Shown in pieces: positions 24,233-32,789 of a stretch of DNA of 58,382 nucleotides; position 1 is the stretch's first letter, and each line of letters begins with the position of its first letter. The notes below the pieces were generated by a model. The model was not told where the DNA came from, did not search any database, and saw only the letters and a program-made list of their open reading frames with translations. The stretch lies in NCBI GenBank assembly GCA_903873295.1, contig CAIQNV010000073.1:1-58382 (forward strand), in the 5' to 3' direction. This DNA is from an uncultured Elusimicrobia bacterium. Lineage in GTDB: Bacteria > Elusimicrobiota > Elusimicrobia > Elusimicrobiales > UBA9959. The translations under genes and the position numbers were made by a program.

Positions 24233-25351
24233 TCAGTTCGCGGCAGCAGGAGCTTCGGTCCCGTAGATCAGGTTCAGATTCTGCGCGAAGTCGCACTTTG
24301 CGCCGCTGACCCCCGCGTCCGGCGGGAACCTGCCGGTCTGTCGGAAGGCGCGCAGCTGGGCCTGGGCCACGCAGGGCTGCGGGCTGCCTTCGGCGCGGTA
24401 CTCCTCAACGCGCGGATCCTCGAAACCGTAGCGCACGGTGTGCACCGCTATGCCCGCGTTCTTCAGGGCCAGAAAGACGTCCCTGGTGTTTTTCACGGTA
24501 TCATCCATGAAGAATACTACGTCGGGCCGGTAGCCGGCGGCCGAGAAGACATACAGCAGCTGCTCGCCTTTGTTCTGGCCGGAAGTCTGCAGCACGCCTT
24601 TGCGGTAAGTGGAAAGGCGGGCTTTTTCATTGATCCTGAAATTAACCATCAAAAACCCGCTGCCGCCCGGCGCCGAGCGGGAAAAGTCCACTCCGACGTC
24701 GACAGCCAGATCCTGCAGCGTGGCGCCCTCCATGTCGGGGCCGCGGGAGGTGACGGCCATCATGGCTACGCCCTCGGCCTGAGCCTGTCTTATAGCGTAA
24801 GGGACAAAAGCCTCTACCGGCTCAAGCGCTATCTGTTCGTGGAGCGTATTGTTCAGTTGTATGAGCTGGGCGTAGCGGGCATCGTAGAGGGACTGCGCCT
24901 CCGCCGTCCAAAGCAGTTTGCCGCCGGCGTCTTTGCGCGGCCCGTAGGCGGTCGTAAATACCTTCACCAGAGCTTCGGTCTGCTCGTTCCACCAGGGATC
25001 GCTGCCCAGGGAGACGCGGCTTCCCGGATGCAGCGGCGTGCCCAGCGTCAGGTCTATATCCCAGGCCACCAGGACTTTGAGGCCCTGCCGTTCAAGCGCC
25101 ATAGCGCGGCTGAAAACATCGCGCCGCAGGCTGAACCCGTTCACATACTCGGGAGCCGCGGTATTTGCCGTATCCACGCATGAAGATTCCGCCCTGGCCG
25201 AAGGCGCCGGCGCGAAGATATCCGCGGCGCTCAGGCGTATCTGCTGGGGGGTTTTATCCCGCAGAGGGCCGGGCCAATCGCGCTGCGCCCGGGAAAGCCC
25301 CGGAAAAAGAAGGAACGCCGCTGCAAGTTTTAAGATAAATTTTGTTTCCAT
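24233..25351 (-). CDS. Secreted HAD-like protein, DUF2608-type
   Basis: Protein of 372 residues with a signal peptide (ending near LSRAQ). HAD phosphatase motifs are in order: motif I AWDIDLTLGTP (DxDxT), motif II-like VTSRG, and motif IV FFMDDTVKN. The overall layout matches the DUF2608 family of exported HAD-like proteins. A periplasmic phosphatase role is possible but the substrate is unknown. GTAAGG about eight bases before the ATG may serve as ribosome-binding site. Its neighbour on the right, the TPR gene, is divergent. Confidence 0.7.
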   Translation of the reverse strand: METKFILKLAAAFLLFPGLSRAQRDWPGPLRDKTPQQIRLSAADIFAPAPSARAESSCVDTANTAAPEYVNGFSLRRDVFSRAMALERQGLKVLVAWDIDLTLGTPLHPGSRVSLGSDPWWNEQTEALVKVFTTAYGPRKDAGGKLLWTAEAQSLYDARYAQLIQLNNTLHEQIALEPVEAFVPYAIRQAQAEGVAMMAVTSRGPDMEGATLQDLAVDVGVDFSRSAPGGSGFLMVNFRINEKARLSTYRKGVLQTSGQNKGEQLLYVFSAAGYRPDVVFFMDDTVKNTRDVFLALKNAGIAVHTVRYGFEDPRVEEYRAEGSPQPCVAQAQLRAFRQTGRFPPDAGVSGAKCDFAQNLNLIYGTEAPAAAN

Positions 25352-25684
25352 TTTTTTGCCTTACGCGGGAGCGACAGGGTTAACTTCTCTTAGAAACGAT
25401 ACCAAACTCCCCGCACGCCGCGCATGAGGCGTTGGACCCTGCAGAGAGCGGGAAATAAGGCCCATGATATCGGTCAATACGCCTTCAGCCATACGGAGAG
25501 GCTGGAGCGGAAGACCGGCCCTGACCGGACCTGGCCCGAACGGATCGAAGACCGCCAGCGGTTTTGAACAGTATATTTGATTTGAGGAAGGCTTGAATCT
25601 GCGCTACATATAATATGGTAAAATTATGCATATATTAAGAGCCGGGAACAGGTTCGTATTTTAGCCATTTACTGAGGTGACCTC
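25352..25684. other. Intergenic region between divergent HAD-like and TPR genes
   Basis: A 333-base gap. It holds a short open frame described separately (25424-25567) and an AT-rich stretch at 25600-25660 with TATAAT at 25609-25614, a candidate -10 box for the TPR gene without a convincing -35. No repeat of the foldback families was seen here. Confidence 0.4.
25424..25567 (+). CDS. Possible 47-residue ORF, unknown
   Basis: An ATG-started frame of 47 residues, highly charged, with AFSHTERLERKTGPDRTWPE near its centre and a C-terminal RQRF. It has no visible ribosome-binding site and no recognised family. Its composition looks coding-like rather than random, so it may be a remnant of a longer gene or a small protein. 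Support is weak. Confidence 0.2.
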   Translation: MRRWTLQRAGNKAHDIGQYAFSHTERLERKTGPDRTWPERIEDRQRF

Positions 25685-28600
25685 TTGAAAAGATTTCTAA
25701 GCTTAGCATTGATGATCCTTTCCGTATCGCCGGCCGGGGCGCAGTTGCAGCTGTCCCAGCTCACCGACGACGAGGCGGCCTTCCGGAATCTGGCCGGCCT
25801 TTACGAAAACGCCACCGACCGCGCCGCGGTCATAGACGCTTTTCAAAAATTTATAAAGCAATACCCCAAGAGCCCGCGCGCCCCCGACGCCCGCTTCATG
25901 CAGGGCGAAGCCTATATGGCCAAAGGCCTGGATCTGCTGCGCCAGGAAAAGTTCTCCAAGATGTCCTCCGACGACAGGATACTGACCGGCATTAACCCGG
26001 CCGCCCTGGCCGAGCTGAACTCGGCGGCCGCCGCCTTCTCCGCCACCGCGAGGGACTACCCGAAGAGCGGCCTGGAGGCCAGCGCCCAGCACCGCATCGG
26101 CGAGGCCTACTACAACATGGGCGACTGGGAGCGCGCCCTGAAGGAATTTACGGATGTGGCGGCGAAGTACCCCAAGACCTACATCGCGCCCGAAAGCATG
26201 CTTGGAGCCGTGTACGCCAACATCGCCCTGGGCCGCTATCAGGAGGCGCAGGGAAACCTTTTCCTCCTGGAGGAGACCTGGCTGCCCTACAACAAAGAGC
26301 CCTCCGTGGTGTTCGCCAAGGCCGTCATAGAGCTGAACCGCAGGAACTACCCGGCGGCGCAGAAACTTTTCCTGCAGCTGTCCACGCCGGAGGCCCGCTT
26401 CTTCCTGGGCAAGTCCTACCTCTACGAGGGCAAGACCTACATGGCCGCCTCGGTGTTCGAAAAACTGCTGAAGGATTTTCCGGACGCGGACTTCAATGAG
26501 GAGGCCCAGTTCCTGGCCGCCGATTCCTTCTTCCACGCCAGCGACTTTGAAAGCGCCATCGCCAAATACCAGAGCTTCATCAAGCGGTATCCCAATTCCA
26601 AGCTGCAAAGCGCCGCCATGTTCCGCATAGGCGCCTCCCAGTTCAACAAGGCGGACTACCCCGGCGCGCGCTCAAATTTCCAGAGCGTGATAGACAAGAC
26701 CCCGAAGGGCTTTTTCAGCCCGTACGCCCAGTTCTTCATAGCCGAATCCTACCTGGAGAATAAACAGACGCGCGACGCTTTGTTCGCCTACACCAAGGTG
26801 ACCACCAACTACGGCAATTCTCCCGTGGCGCCCGCCAGCACTTTTAAGCTGGCCTGGTGCCAGTACCTGCTGGGCGAATACCAGCAGGCCGCGCGCACCC
26901 TGGACAACTTCCTGAAACTCTTCCCGGCGCACACCCTCGCCAAGGACGCTTATTATCTCAAGGGCCTCACCCTGCTGGATATGAAGAAGACCGACGAGGC
27001 GCTGCGCTCCTTCCAGAACGCGGTGGATATGGCCCCGGCGAGCGAGGTGGCCGAGCAGTCGCTGTTCATGATCCTGCGCTCGGAATATGACCGCGGGAAT
27101 TTCAACAGCATCCTCACCTCCTACCAGTTCATCTTCAAGCACCTGCCGCCCGCGGGCTCGAAGTGGCGCGCGCTCAGCCTGCTCTACGTAGCCGAAGCCT
27201 ACATGGCCAGAAATCTGCCCGACGACGCGCTCAATATTTATAACACCATAGCGCGCATCTATCCCGACGACGTGTCGGCGCTCTACGCCCAGGACGGTCT
27301 GGTGTGGTGTCTGGCCCTGTCGGGCGACACGGAGGGCGCGGCCCGCGCGCGGGAGAAGCTCAAAACCCTTAAAGCCGCCTTCCCCGACGCCGAGCAGCTT
27401 ACCGGCGCCGACGCGCTGGCGCTGGCCGACAGCAACTTCAACAAAAAAGACTTCGAGAAGGCCTACCAGATGTACGAGGCCTTCGCCGCCGAGCAGCCGA
27501 AGAACGCCTTCGCGCCGACTGCGCTTTACCGGGCCGGGCTCGCCCTGTACCGTCTGCGCTACTACAGCCAGGCTGTGGAGACCTGGACCCGCCTGTCGCG
27601 CCTCTACCCGACCGCTCCCGAAACCCAGCAGGCCGATTTCCAGATAGCCGACACCTGGTACCGCGCGCAGAAATACACCGATTCGGTGGGCGCCTACGAG
27701 GGGATAATAGCCCGCTACCCCAAAAGCGACCAGCTGCCGCTGGCCTGGCTGCGGCTGGCTCAGGTGCACTACAACCTTAAGCAGGACGCCCTGGCGCTCG
27801 AGAAGGCAAAAACCACCGTCGCGGACTATCCGGACGCGCCCGAGGCCTCCGACGCTTTCGACCTGGCCGAGGCCGTGTTCGACCGCACCCCGGCCCTGGA
27901 CTTTAAACCCTGGTTCGAAGACCTGGCCGGCCGCGACCTCGCCGGCAAAACCTCCGGAGAAGCGCAGTTCCGCCTGGGCCGCCGCCAGTTCGAGAAGAAG
28001 GACTACGCCAGCGCGATCCTCAGCCTTAAAAAATTCAGCGGAACCTTTATAGACCACCCGGCAATCAAGGACGCGCAGTTCTACCTGGGCGAGGCCTATT
28101 TCCAGACCGGCGACATGGAGAACGCCTCCGCCGTGTTCGAGCGGTTCACAAGCAACTACCAGGACACCAAAGAGCATCCCGTGGCGCTGTTCCGCCTGGG
28201 CAACGCCCATTACTCCCTCAAAAATTACGAGGCGGCCTCCCTGGCCTACGCGAAGCTCGCCGAATTGTACCCGGAGAGCGAATACATAAAGCCGGCGCTG
28301 TTCAACCTGGCGCTGTGCTATAAAGCCATAGGCAAGTCCGACAAGGCAGAGGAAGCCTACCGCAGTTATTACGACCTGGCCGGCAAGACCGACGACGCGC
28401 TCGCCGCGCTGTGGGAGATCTTCAACATACAGAAGACCCGCGGCGACCTGGCCGGAGCGCTCAAGACGCTGACGCAGCTCTATGGCGAAGCCGAAGGCAA
28501 GGAAGACGGGCTGGAAGCCATGTACTATATGGGCGAGATAAACTTCGACAATCTTCAGCCCGAAGAAGCCCGCGAATATTGGGAACGCCTGAGCCAGCAG

Positions 28601-29047
28601 CAGCCGGCCTCGAGCGCCTGGCGCCTGCAGGGACTGGTAAAGCTGGGCGAGATCTACGAGGCGGAAAAGAATTACCAGGAAGCCGCGCGTGTGTACGACG
28701 ATATCGCCCGCAACTCCGGCAAGACTGAAGTGGCCCGCGCAGCCGCCGAGCGGGCCGCGTCCCTGTTGAACATGGCCAAGCTCGCCCAGAACGATTCCGA
28801 AGGCGCCAAAGCGCCCCCCGCGCCCGGCACGGCCAGCGGGGAGGAGAAAGCGGCGGCGCCCGCCGCGGAAGAGCCGGCTAAAGCGCCGGCCCAGACTCCG
28901 GCCCAGACTCCGCCCCAGGCGCCGGCCAAAGCGCCGGCCAAAGCTGCGGTCAAGGCGCCGGTCAAAGCCACGGTCAAGGCGCCGGTTAAAAGCAAAGCGC
29001 CCAGCCTCACGAATAAAGCCGCCGCGGCCACGCCCGCGGGCAACTGA
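25685..29047 (+). CDS. Large exported TPR-repeat protein
   Basis: Protein of 1120 residues with a signal peptide (ending near AGAQ) and many tandem TPR units from residue about 30 to 1040, of the YbgF/CpoB and BamD type (for example FYKAGEAYF-like helices, FRIGASQFNKADYPGARSNF). The last 70 residues are Ala/Pro/Lys repeats (KAPAKAPAK, VKAPVK). The start is TTG at 25685, chosen because GAGGTG lies five bases before it. It heads an operon with ExbB, two ExbD and a TonB-like gene, like CpoB with Tol-Pal but several times larger. It is probably a periplasmic scaffold, and the tail may bind peptidoglycan or the outer membrane. Confidence 0.85.
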   Translation: MKRFLSLALMILSVSPAGAQLQLSQLTDDEAAFRNLAGLYENATDRAAVIDAFQKFIKQYPKSPRAPDARFMQGEAYMAKGLDLLRQEKFSKMSSDDRILTGINPAALAELNSAAAAFSATARDYPKSGLEASAQHRIGEAYYNMGDWERALKEFTDVAAKYPKTYIAPESMLGAVYANIALGRYQEAQGNLFLLEETWLPYNKEPSVVFAKAVIELNRRNYPAAQKLFLQLSTPEARFFLGKSYLYEGKTYMAASVFEKLLKDFPDADFNEEAQFLAADSFFHASDFESAIAKYQSFIKRYPNSKLQSAAMFRIGASQFNKADYPGARSNFQSVIDKTPKGFFSPYAQFFIAESYLENKQTRDALFAYTKVTTNYGNSPVAPASTFKLAWCQYLLGEYQQAARTLDNFLKLFPAHTLAKDAYYLKGLTLLDMKKTDEALRSFQNAVDMAPASEVAEQSLFMILRSEYDRGNFNSILTSYQFIFKHLPPAGSKWRALSLLYVAEAYMARNLPDDALNIYNTIARIYPDDVSALYAQDGLVWCLALSGDTEGAARAREKLKTLKAAFPDAEQLTGADALALADSNFNKKDFEKAYQMYEAFAAEQPKNAFAPTALYRAGLALYRLRYYSQAVETWTRLSRLYPTAPETQQADFQIADTWYRAQKYTDSVGAYEGIIARYPKSDQLPLAWLRLAQVHYNLKQDALALEKAKTTVADYPDAPEASDAFDLAEAVFDRTPALDFKPWFEDLAGRDLAGKTSGEAQFRLGRRQFEKKDYASAILSLKKFSGTFIDHPAIKDAQFYLGEAYFQTGDMENASAVFERFTSNYQDTKEHPVALFRLGNAHYSLKNYEAASLAYAKLAELYPESEYIKPALFNLALCYKAIGKSDKAEEAYRSYYDLAGKTDDALAALWEIFNIQKTRGDLAGALKTLTQLYGEAEGKEDGLEAMYYMGEINFDNLQPEEAREYWERLSQQQPASSAWRLQGLVKLGEIYEAEKNYQEAARVYDDIARNSGKTEVARAAAERAASLLNMAKLAQNDSEGAKAPPAPGTASGEEKAAAPAAEEPAKAPAQTPAQTPPQAPAKAPAKAAVKAPVKATVKAPVKSKAPSLTNKAAAATPAGN

Positions 29048-29073
29048 CTTTGCAGTAAATTAAAGGAGTCGAA

Positions 29074-29691
29074 ATGGAAAACATAAACTATCTGGCTATT
29101 TTCAGGGACAGCTTTACGCTGGTCATATTACTGTTCTGCTCGCTTCTGTCGCTGACGTTCGCCTTCGAGCGCTGGTTTTTCTTCCGCAAGGCCCGCCAGA
29201 AAAAGATAGACGGCTTTCTGGCCCACGTAAGCGGCATGATCAACGAGGGCAAAATAGATAAAGCCATCGAGTTCGCAGCCAAAATAGACTCGCCGGTCTC
29301 CCGCCTGTTCCACTACGCTCTGCAGCACCGGGACATGCCCCGCAGGGACATGGAAGAGCTGCTGGCCACCAAACGCCAGGAGGAACGCCTCAGCCTGGAG
29401 CGCAACCTGGGCGTGCTGGGCACCCTTGGCAATATCGCCCCGTTCATCGGCCTGTTCGGCACCGTCATCGGCATCATTAAAGCTTTCCGCGACCTGGCGC
29501 TGTCAGGTTCGGGCGGCCCCGCCGTAGTGGCCAGGGGCATAGCCGAGGCGCTCGTCGCCACCGCCGGGGGCCTCGCCGTGGCCATCCCCGCCGTCATTAT
29601 CTACAACTATTTCATGCGCAAGACCAAGGTGATCTCGAGCGAGCTGGAGATCTTCTCCGCCCGCCTGATAATAATGCTGGGGGCAAAATAG
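29074..29691 (+). CDS. ExbB/TolQ-family proton channel
   Basis: Protein of 205 residues with three membrane helices (about 12-32, 115-140, 160-182). The MotA/TolQ/ExbB core is present: LGVLGTLGNIAPFIGLFGTVIGIIKAF and ARGIAEALVATAGGLAVAIPAVIIYNYF. It forms the inner-membrane proton channel that energises ExbD/TolR. AAAGGAG precedes the ATG by about seven bases. Two exbD genes and a TonB-like gene follow at once. Confidence 0.93.
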   Translation: MENINYLAIFRDSFTLVILLFCSLLSLTFAFERWFFFRKARQKKIDGFLAHVSGMINEGKIDKAIEFAAKIDSPVSRLFHYALQHRDMPRRDMEELLATKRQEERLSLERNLGVLGTLGNIAPFIGLFGTVIGIIKAFRDLALSGSGGPAVVARGIAEALVATAGGLAVAIPAVIIYNYFMRKTKVISSELEIFSARLIIMLGAK

Positions 29692-29696
29692 CGTAA

Positions 29697-30101
29697 ATGG
29701 GCGCCTCCTCCAATAACGCCGACGAGCCGATAACGGACATCAATCTCACGCCGCTGGTGGACGTGTCGCTGGTGCTGGTGATCATTTTTATGGCCGTGGC
29801 GCCCTTCGCGCTGCAGGCCGGCATAAAAGTGCTGCAGTCCAAAGCCAGCGCGCAGGTGGGCAAGGTGTCGCTCTCGGAAAGCGTGCAGGTGCGGCTTTCA
29901 AAAGCGGGGAAGCTGACGCTGAACGGCGCCGAGATCTCCCGGGAAAATTACACCGCCGAGGTGGCCAAGGCCCTGCTCAAGAGCGCCGACAAGTTCGTGA
30001 TCGTGAAGGCGGACACCGACAACCGCGTGGGCCAGGTGGTGGGCCTGCTCGACGAGGCCAAGCAGGCCGGCGCGCTCAAGATGGCGCTGATGAAGAACTG
30101 A
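29697..30101 (+). CDS. ExbD/TolR-family protein (first)
   Basis: Protein of 134 residues with one N-terminal membrane helix containing the essential aspartate (DINLTPLVDVSLVLVIIFM) and a periplasmic domain ending in FVIVKADTDNRVGQVVGLLDEAKQAG. It pairs with the ExbB-like channel. A six-residue spacing to exbB and near-contact with the next exbD show co-translation. Confidence 0.93.
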   Translation: MGASSNNADEPITDINLTPLVDVSLVLVIIFMAVAPFALQAGIKVLQSKASAQVGKVSLSESVQVRLSKAGKLTLNGAEISRENYTAEVAKALLKSADKFVIVKADTDNRVGQVVGLLDEAKQAGALKMALMKN

Positions 30102-30102
30102 T

Positions 30103-30534
30103 ATGGCTTTCAAGACCGAAAATAACGAAGAGCTGATGACCGGCATAAACGTAGCGCCGCTGGTGGACGTCTGCCTGGTGCTGGTGATAATTTTCATGGT
30201 GACGGCCCCGCTGCTCAGCGACCCCGCGCTGAAGGTGACCCTCCCCAAGGCCAAGACGCAGGAGGGCGAAGAAAAGGACAAGGTCACGCTCACCATCTCG
30301 GCCGGCTCCAAATTCGCCGTTAATGAAAAACTTTTTACCGATGAGGCCGCTTTCCTTGCCGGGATAGACAAGATACTTAAGGAAGGCGCGGCCCGCATGG
30401 TGGTGATAAAGGCGGACGCGGAGGCGCCGTACGGCGTGCTTACCGACGCCATGCAGCGCGCCAAGGAAGCCGGCGCGACCGGCATCACTATAGCTACGGA
30501 ACAGAAGAAGGCCGCCGGACAGGCGGGAAAATAA
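30103..30534 (+). CDS. ExbD/TolR-family protein (second)
   Basis: Protein of 143 residues, again with an aspartate in the single helix (GINVAPLVDVCLVLVIIFMV) and a periplasmic domain with MVVIKADAEAPYGVLTDAMQRAKEAG. Only one base separates it from the first exbD. Two non-identical ExbD subunits are known in some Tol/Ton-type motors and may form a mixed dimer. Confidence 0.93.
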   Translation: MAFKTENNEELMTGINVAPLVDVCLVLVIIFMVTAPLLSDPALKVTLPKAKTQEGEEKDKVTLTISAGSKFAVNEKLFTDEAAFLAGIDKILKEGAARMVVIKADAEAPYGVLTDAMQRAKEAGATGITIATEQKKAAGQAGK

Positions 30535-30558
30535 AGCGGGAATTTAATTTCATCCTAA

Positions 30559-31650
30559 ATGTATCAGGGAAACTCAAAAGGCGTAACTTACTCGATAATA
30601 GCTTCGGCGTCCTTTCACGCCCTGCTGTTCTTCCTTTATTTACACTTCGTGCTGCTGCGCCCCGAAACCAGGAACATCATACTCAGCAACGTGGATCTGA
30701 TAATGCAGGAGAAAGAAGCCCGGGCAAAGACTCCCGAAAACAAGACGCTGAGTTTTCTCAAAATGGCCCTGCCGCTGATCCCGAAGATAACAGCGCCGGA
30801 AGTGCCAAAGATGGCCCAGATAGACATCAAGACCCCGGAACGGCTACGCCCGGCCCTTGACATGCCCAAGATCCTTACCGAGCGCGACGGCAGGGTTAGC
30901 GCCGCGCAGAAACTGGAGATGGACGCCGGCAAGCGCGTCGACGTCGGAATGAAAGATACCGCCCTTGAGCTGAAGGCGGACCGCTCCGCGCAGGCGATGG
31001 CCCCGCGCATAGAGCTGGAAGAAGTGGGCTACAAGAAAGCCCCGGCCATGCCTCAAGGCTTAAAATTCGACGACGCCAGCCCCGCCGTGCGCCCGCAAAG
31101 CATGCAGGAGCTTAATCTGGCGGTGGACAACGCCCGGCGCGCCGCCGCGGCTCCGCAGGCCCTCAGCGAGCGCCAGGGCTCGGTGGCTTCCGCCGCCATC
31201 CGCCAGACCCCGGCTATCGCCGCGGCGCCGGCGCGCCTTACCGAAGCTCTCTCCGCCGGAGTGCAGCTGGCGGCGCGGCCCCAGCCCGTAATTTCCGCCG
31301 GCACCCTGTCGCTGCGCCATAACGAGGCCATCCGCGCCGCCGACGCCCCCGCGCCGCAGCGCCTTGAGATCACCGGACCGATTTCGAAGCGCAAGGTGTA
31401 TAAGTATTATATCCCGCCTTTCCCGGACTGGGCGCGCGAGCGCGGCATACTCGAGGCCGCCGTCTCGGTGAAGTTTTTCGTCGACAATGCCGGCAACGTG
31501 CTCGATAACGCCGCGGTGGAGAGGACCTCCAGCTACGGCGCGCTCGACCGCCTGGCAGTGGACACTATAAAGCGCTGGTTATTCGAACCCATCTCCGGCC
31601 CCGTCTCCAAACAGTGGGGAATAATTACGTTCAGATTTTTATCCGAATAA
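30559..31650 (+). CDS. TonB/TolA-family energy transducer
   Basis: Protein of 363 residues. A single N-terminal helix (about 10-30, SIIASASFHALLFFLYLHF, with the Ser-His pair typical of TonB) is followed by an extended Ala/Pro-rich periplasmic region and a C-terminal TonB domain (about 275-363: YYIPPFPDWARERGILEAAVSVKFFVDNAG, then RLAVDTIKRWLFEP). It transmits motor force from ExbB/ExbD to an outer-membrane partner. With the TPR protein upstream and an exported protein downstream, a Tol-Pal-like role in envelope constriction or integrity fits better than TonB-dependent uptake. Confidence 0.88.
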   Translation: MYQGNSKGVTYSIIASASFHALLFFLYLHFVLLRPETRNIILSNVDLIMQEKEARAKTPENKTLSFLKMALPLIPKITAPEVPKMAQIDIKTPERLRPALDMPKILTERDGRVSAAQKLEMDAGKRVDVGMKDTALELKADRSAQAMAPRIELEEVGYKKAPAMPQGLKFDDASPAVRPQSMQELNLAVDNARRAAAAPQALSERQGSVASAAIRQTPAIAAAPARLTEALSAGVQLAARPQPVISAGTLSLRHNEAIRAADAPAPQRLEITGPISKRKVYKYYIPPFPDWARERGILEAAVSVKFFVDNAGNVLDNAAVERTSSYGALDRLAVDTIKRWLFEPISGPVSKQWGIITFRFLSE

Positions 31651-31704
31651 ACTACGTCAGAAGCTCCGGACAGAAAGCCCCCCGGAAGAAGCCGCAAGGA
31701 AACT

Positions 31705-32682
31705 ATGAAAACAAACACTTACAGAACTTTTTTCAAGCTGGCCGCCGTTCCGCTGCTGGCGCAATTCATCTCCTGCGCTCTATGGCCCGCGGCCTCTTTC
31801 GCGTTGGCGGCTTCCACCGCCACCTACACCGAGGCCCCGGAGGAAGTGGTTATCAAATCCGAGTCCTCCGAGGACCTGCGCACCAAAAAGCCGCCGCTCA
31901 AGGTTAAGGCGGACAAGTTCGAGAGCATAGCCCAGTCGCTCGAGGCCGACAAGAGACTTTTCCTCTTCGAGTCCGCGGATTTCGTGAGTTTCTCGCGCAA
32001 CCACCCGGAGAAGCTGCAGAGCGCCCGCGTCATAAAACCCTGGAGCGCCTCTTTCAGCGAACACGCCGTCATCACCTTCTACCCTCTCCGCAAGTTCGAC
32101 GAGGTCTTCGGCAACTCCTATGACGACAAGAAAGCCAAAGACCTGACGTGGACGCTCTCCATCACCGACGAGGAAGGCAAGATCTTCCAAAAGTATTCCG
32201 GCTCCGGCCTGCCTCCGGAGACCATCAGCTGGGAGGGAGAGAACCCCCAGCACGAATGGGTGCGCGCCGGCCACAGCTACGCGCCTATCTACGTCTTCAT
32301 AACCGAAGACGGCACGCCCAAGACCATAATAGGCGAGCTGGTTAAATTCACGGCCATAGTCTACCAGAAGGGCGGGAACCTCACCATCAGCCTCGACTCT
32401 TCCTCCCTCTTCGGGCCCAATAAAAGCGCGCGCGTTCTGGACAAGCAGAAAGGCGAGCCCCTGCTTGTCGCCGCGGCGGACCTGATAAAGAGGCGCTATT
32501 ACAATACGCCGCTGCGGGTGAAGGTCTTCGCGCAGGCCAAGGACCTGGCCGGGCCGCAGGCCGAACTGGTCAGGAATTTCCTGAAAACCTCGCTGATGTC
32601 CTCCGAGAACCTGCTGACCTTCGAAGGCCTGGAAGACACCTACTCCCAGCAGCGCACCGATATAATTTTGCTGAACAAATAA
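31705..32682 (+). CDS. Exported protein of the Tol/TonB-like module
   Basis: Protein of 325 residues with a signal peptide (about 1-36; a Cys at 24 lies within the hydrophobic part, so a lipoprotein is possible but not convincing). The middle has a FlgD/Ig-like piece (LTWTLSITDEEGKIFQKYSG, LPPETISWEGENP). The C-terminal third has an OmpA-like flavour (ADLIKRRYYNTPLRVKVFAQA and a closing TDIILLN), but the peptidoglycan-binding Asp/Arg pair is not clear. It likely replaces TolB/Pal as the envelope partner of the TonB-like gene 54 bases upstream. AAGGA precedes the ATG. Confidence 0.55.
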   Translation: MKTNTYRTFFKLAAVPLLAQFISCALWPAASFALAASTATYTEAPEEVVIKSESSEDLRTKKPPLKVKADKFESIAQSLEADKRLFLFESADFVSFSRNHPEKLQSARVIKPWSASFSEHAVITFYPLRKFDEVFGNSYDDKKAKDLTWTLSITDEEGKIFQKYSGSGLPPETISWEGENPQHEWVRAGHSYAPIYVFITEDGTPKTIIGELVKFTAIVYQKGGNLTISLDSSSLFGPNKSARVLDKQKGEPLLVAAADLIKRRYYNTPLRVKVFAQAKDLAGPQAELVRNFLKTSLMSSENLLTFEGLEDTYSQQRTDIILLNK

Positions 32683-32789
32683 CCTCCGGAGGCGCAACTC
32701 CCGCAGATCCGACTTTGCCGGCCCGGCGGAGGATCGACCCAAATTTAATTGGCGGGCCGACCGCCCCGCCTGATATATAAGGAGACCGC

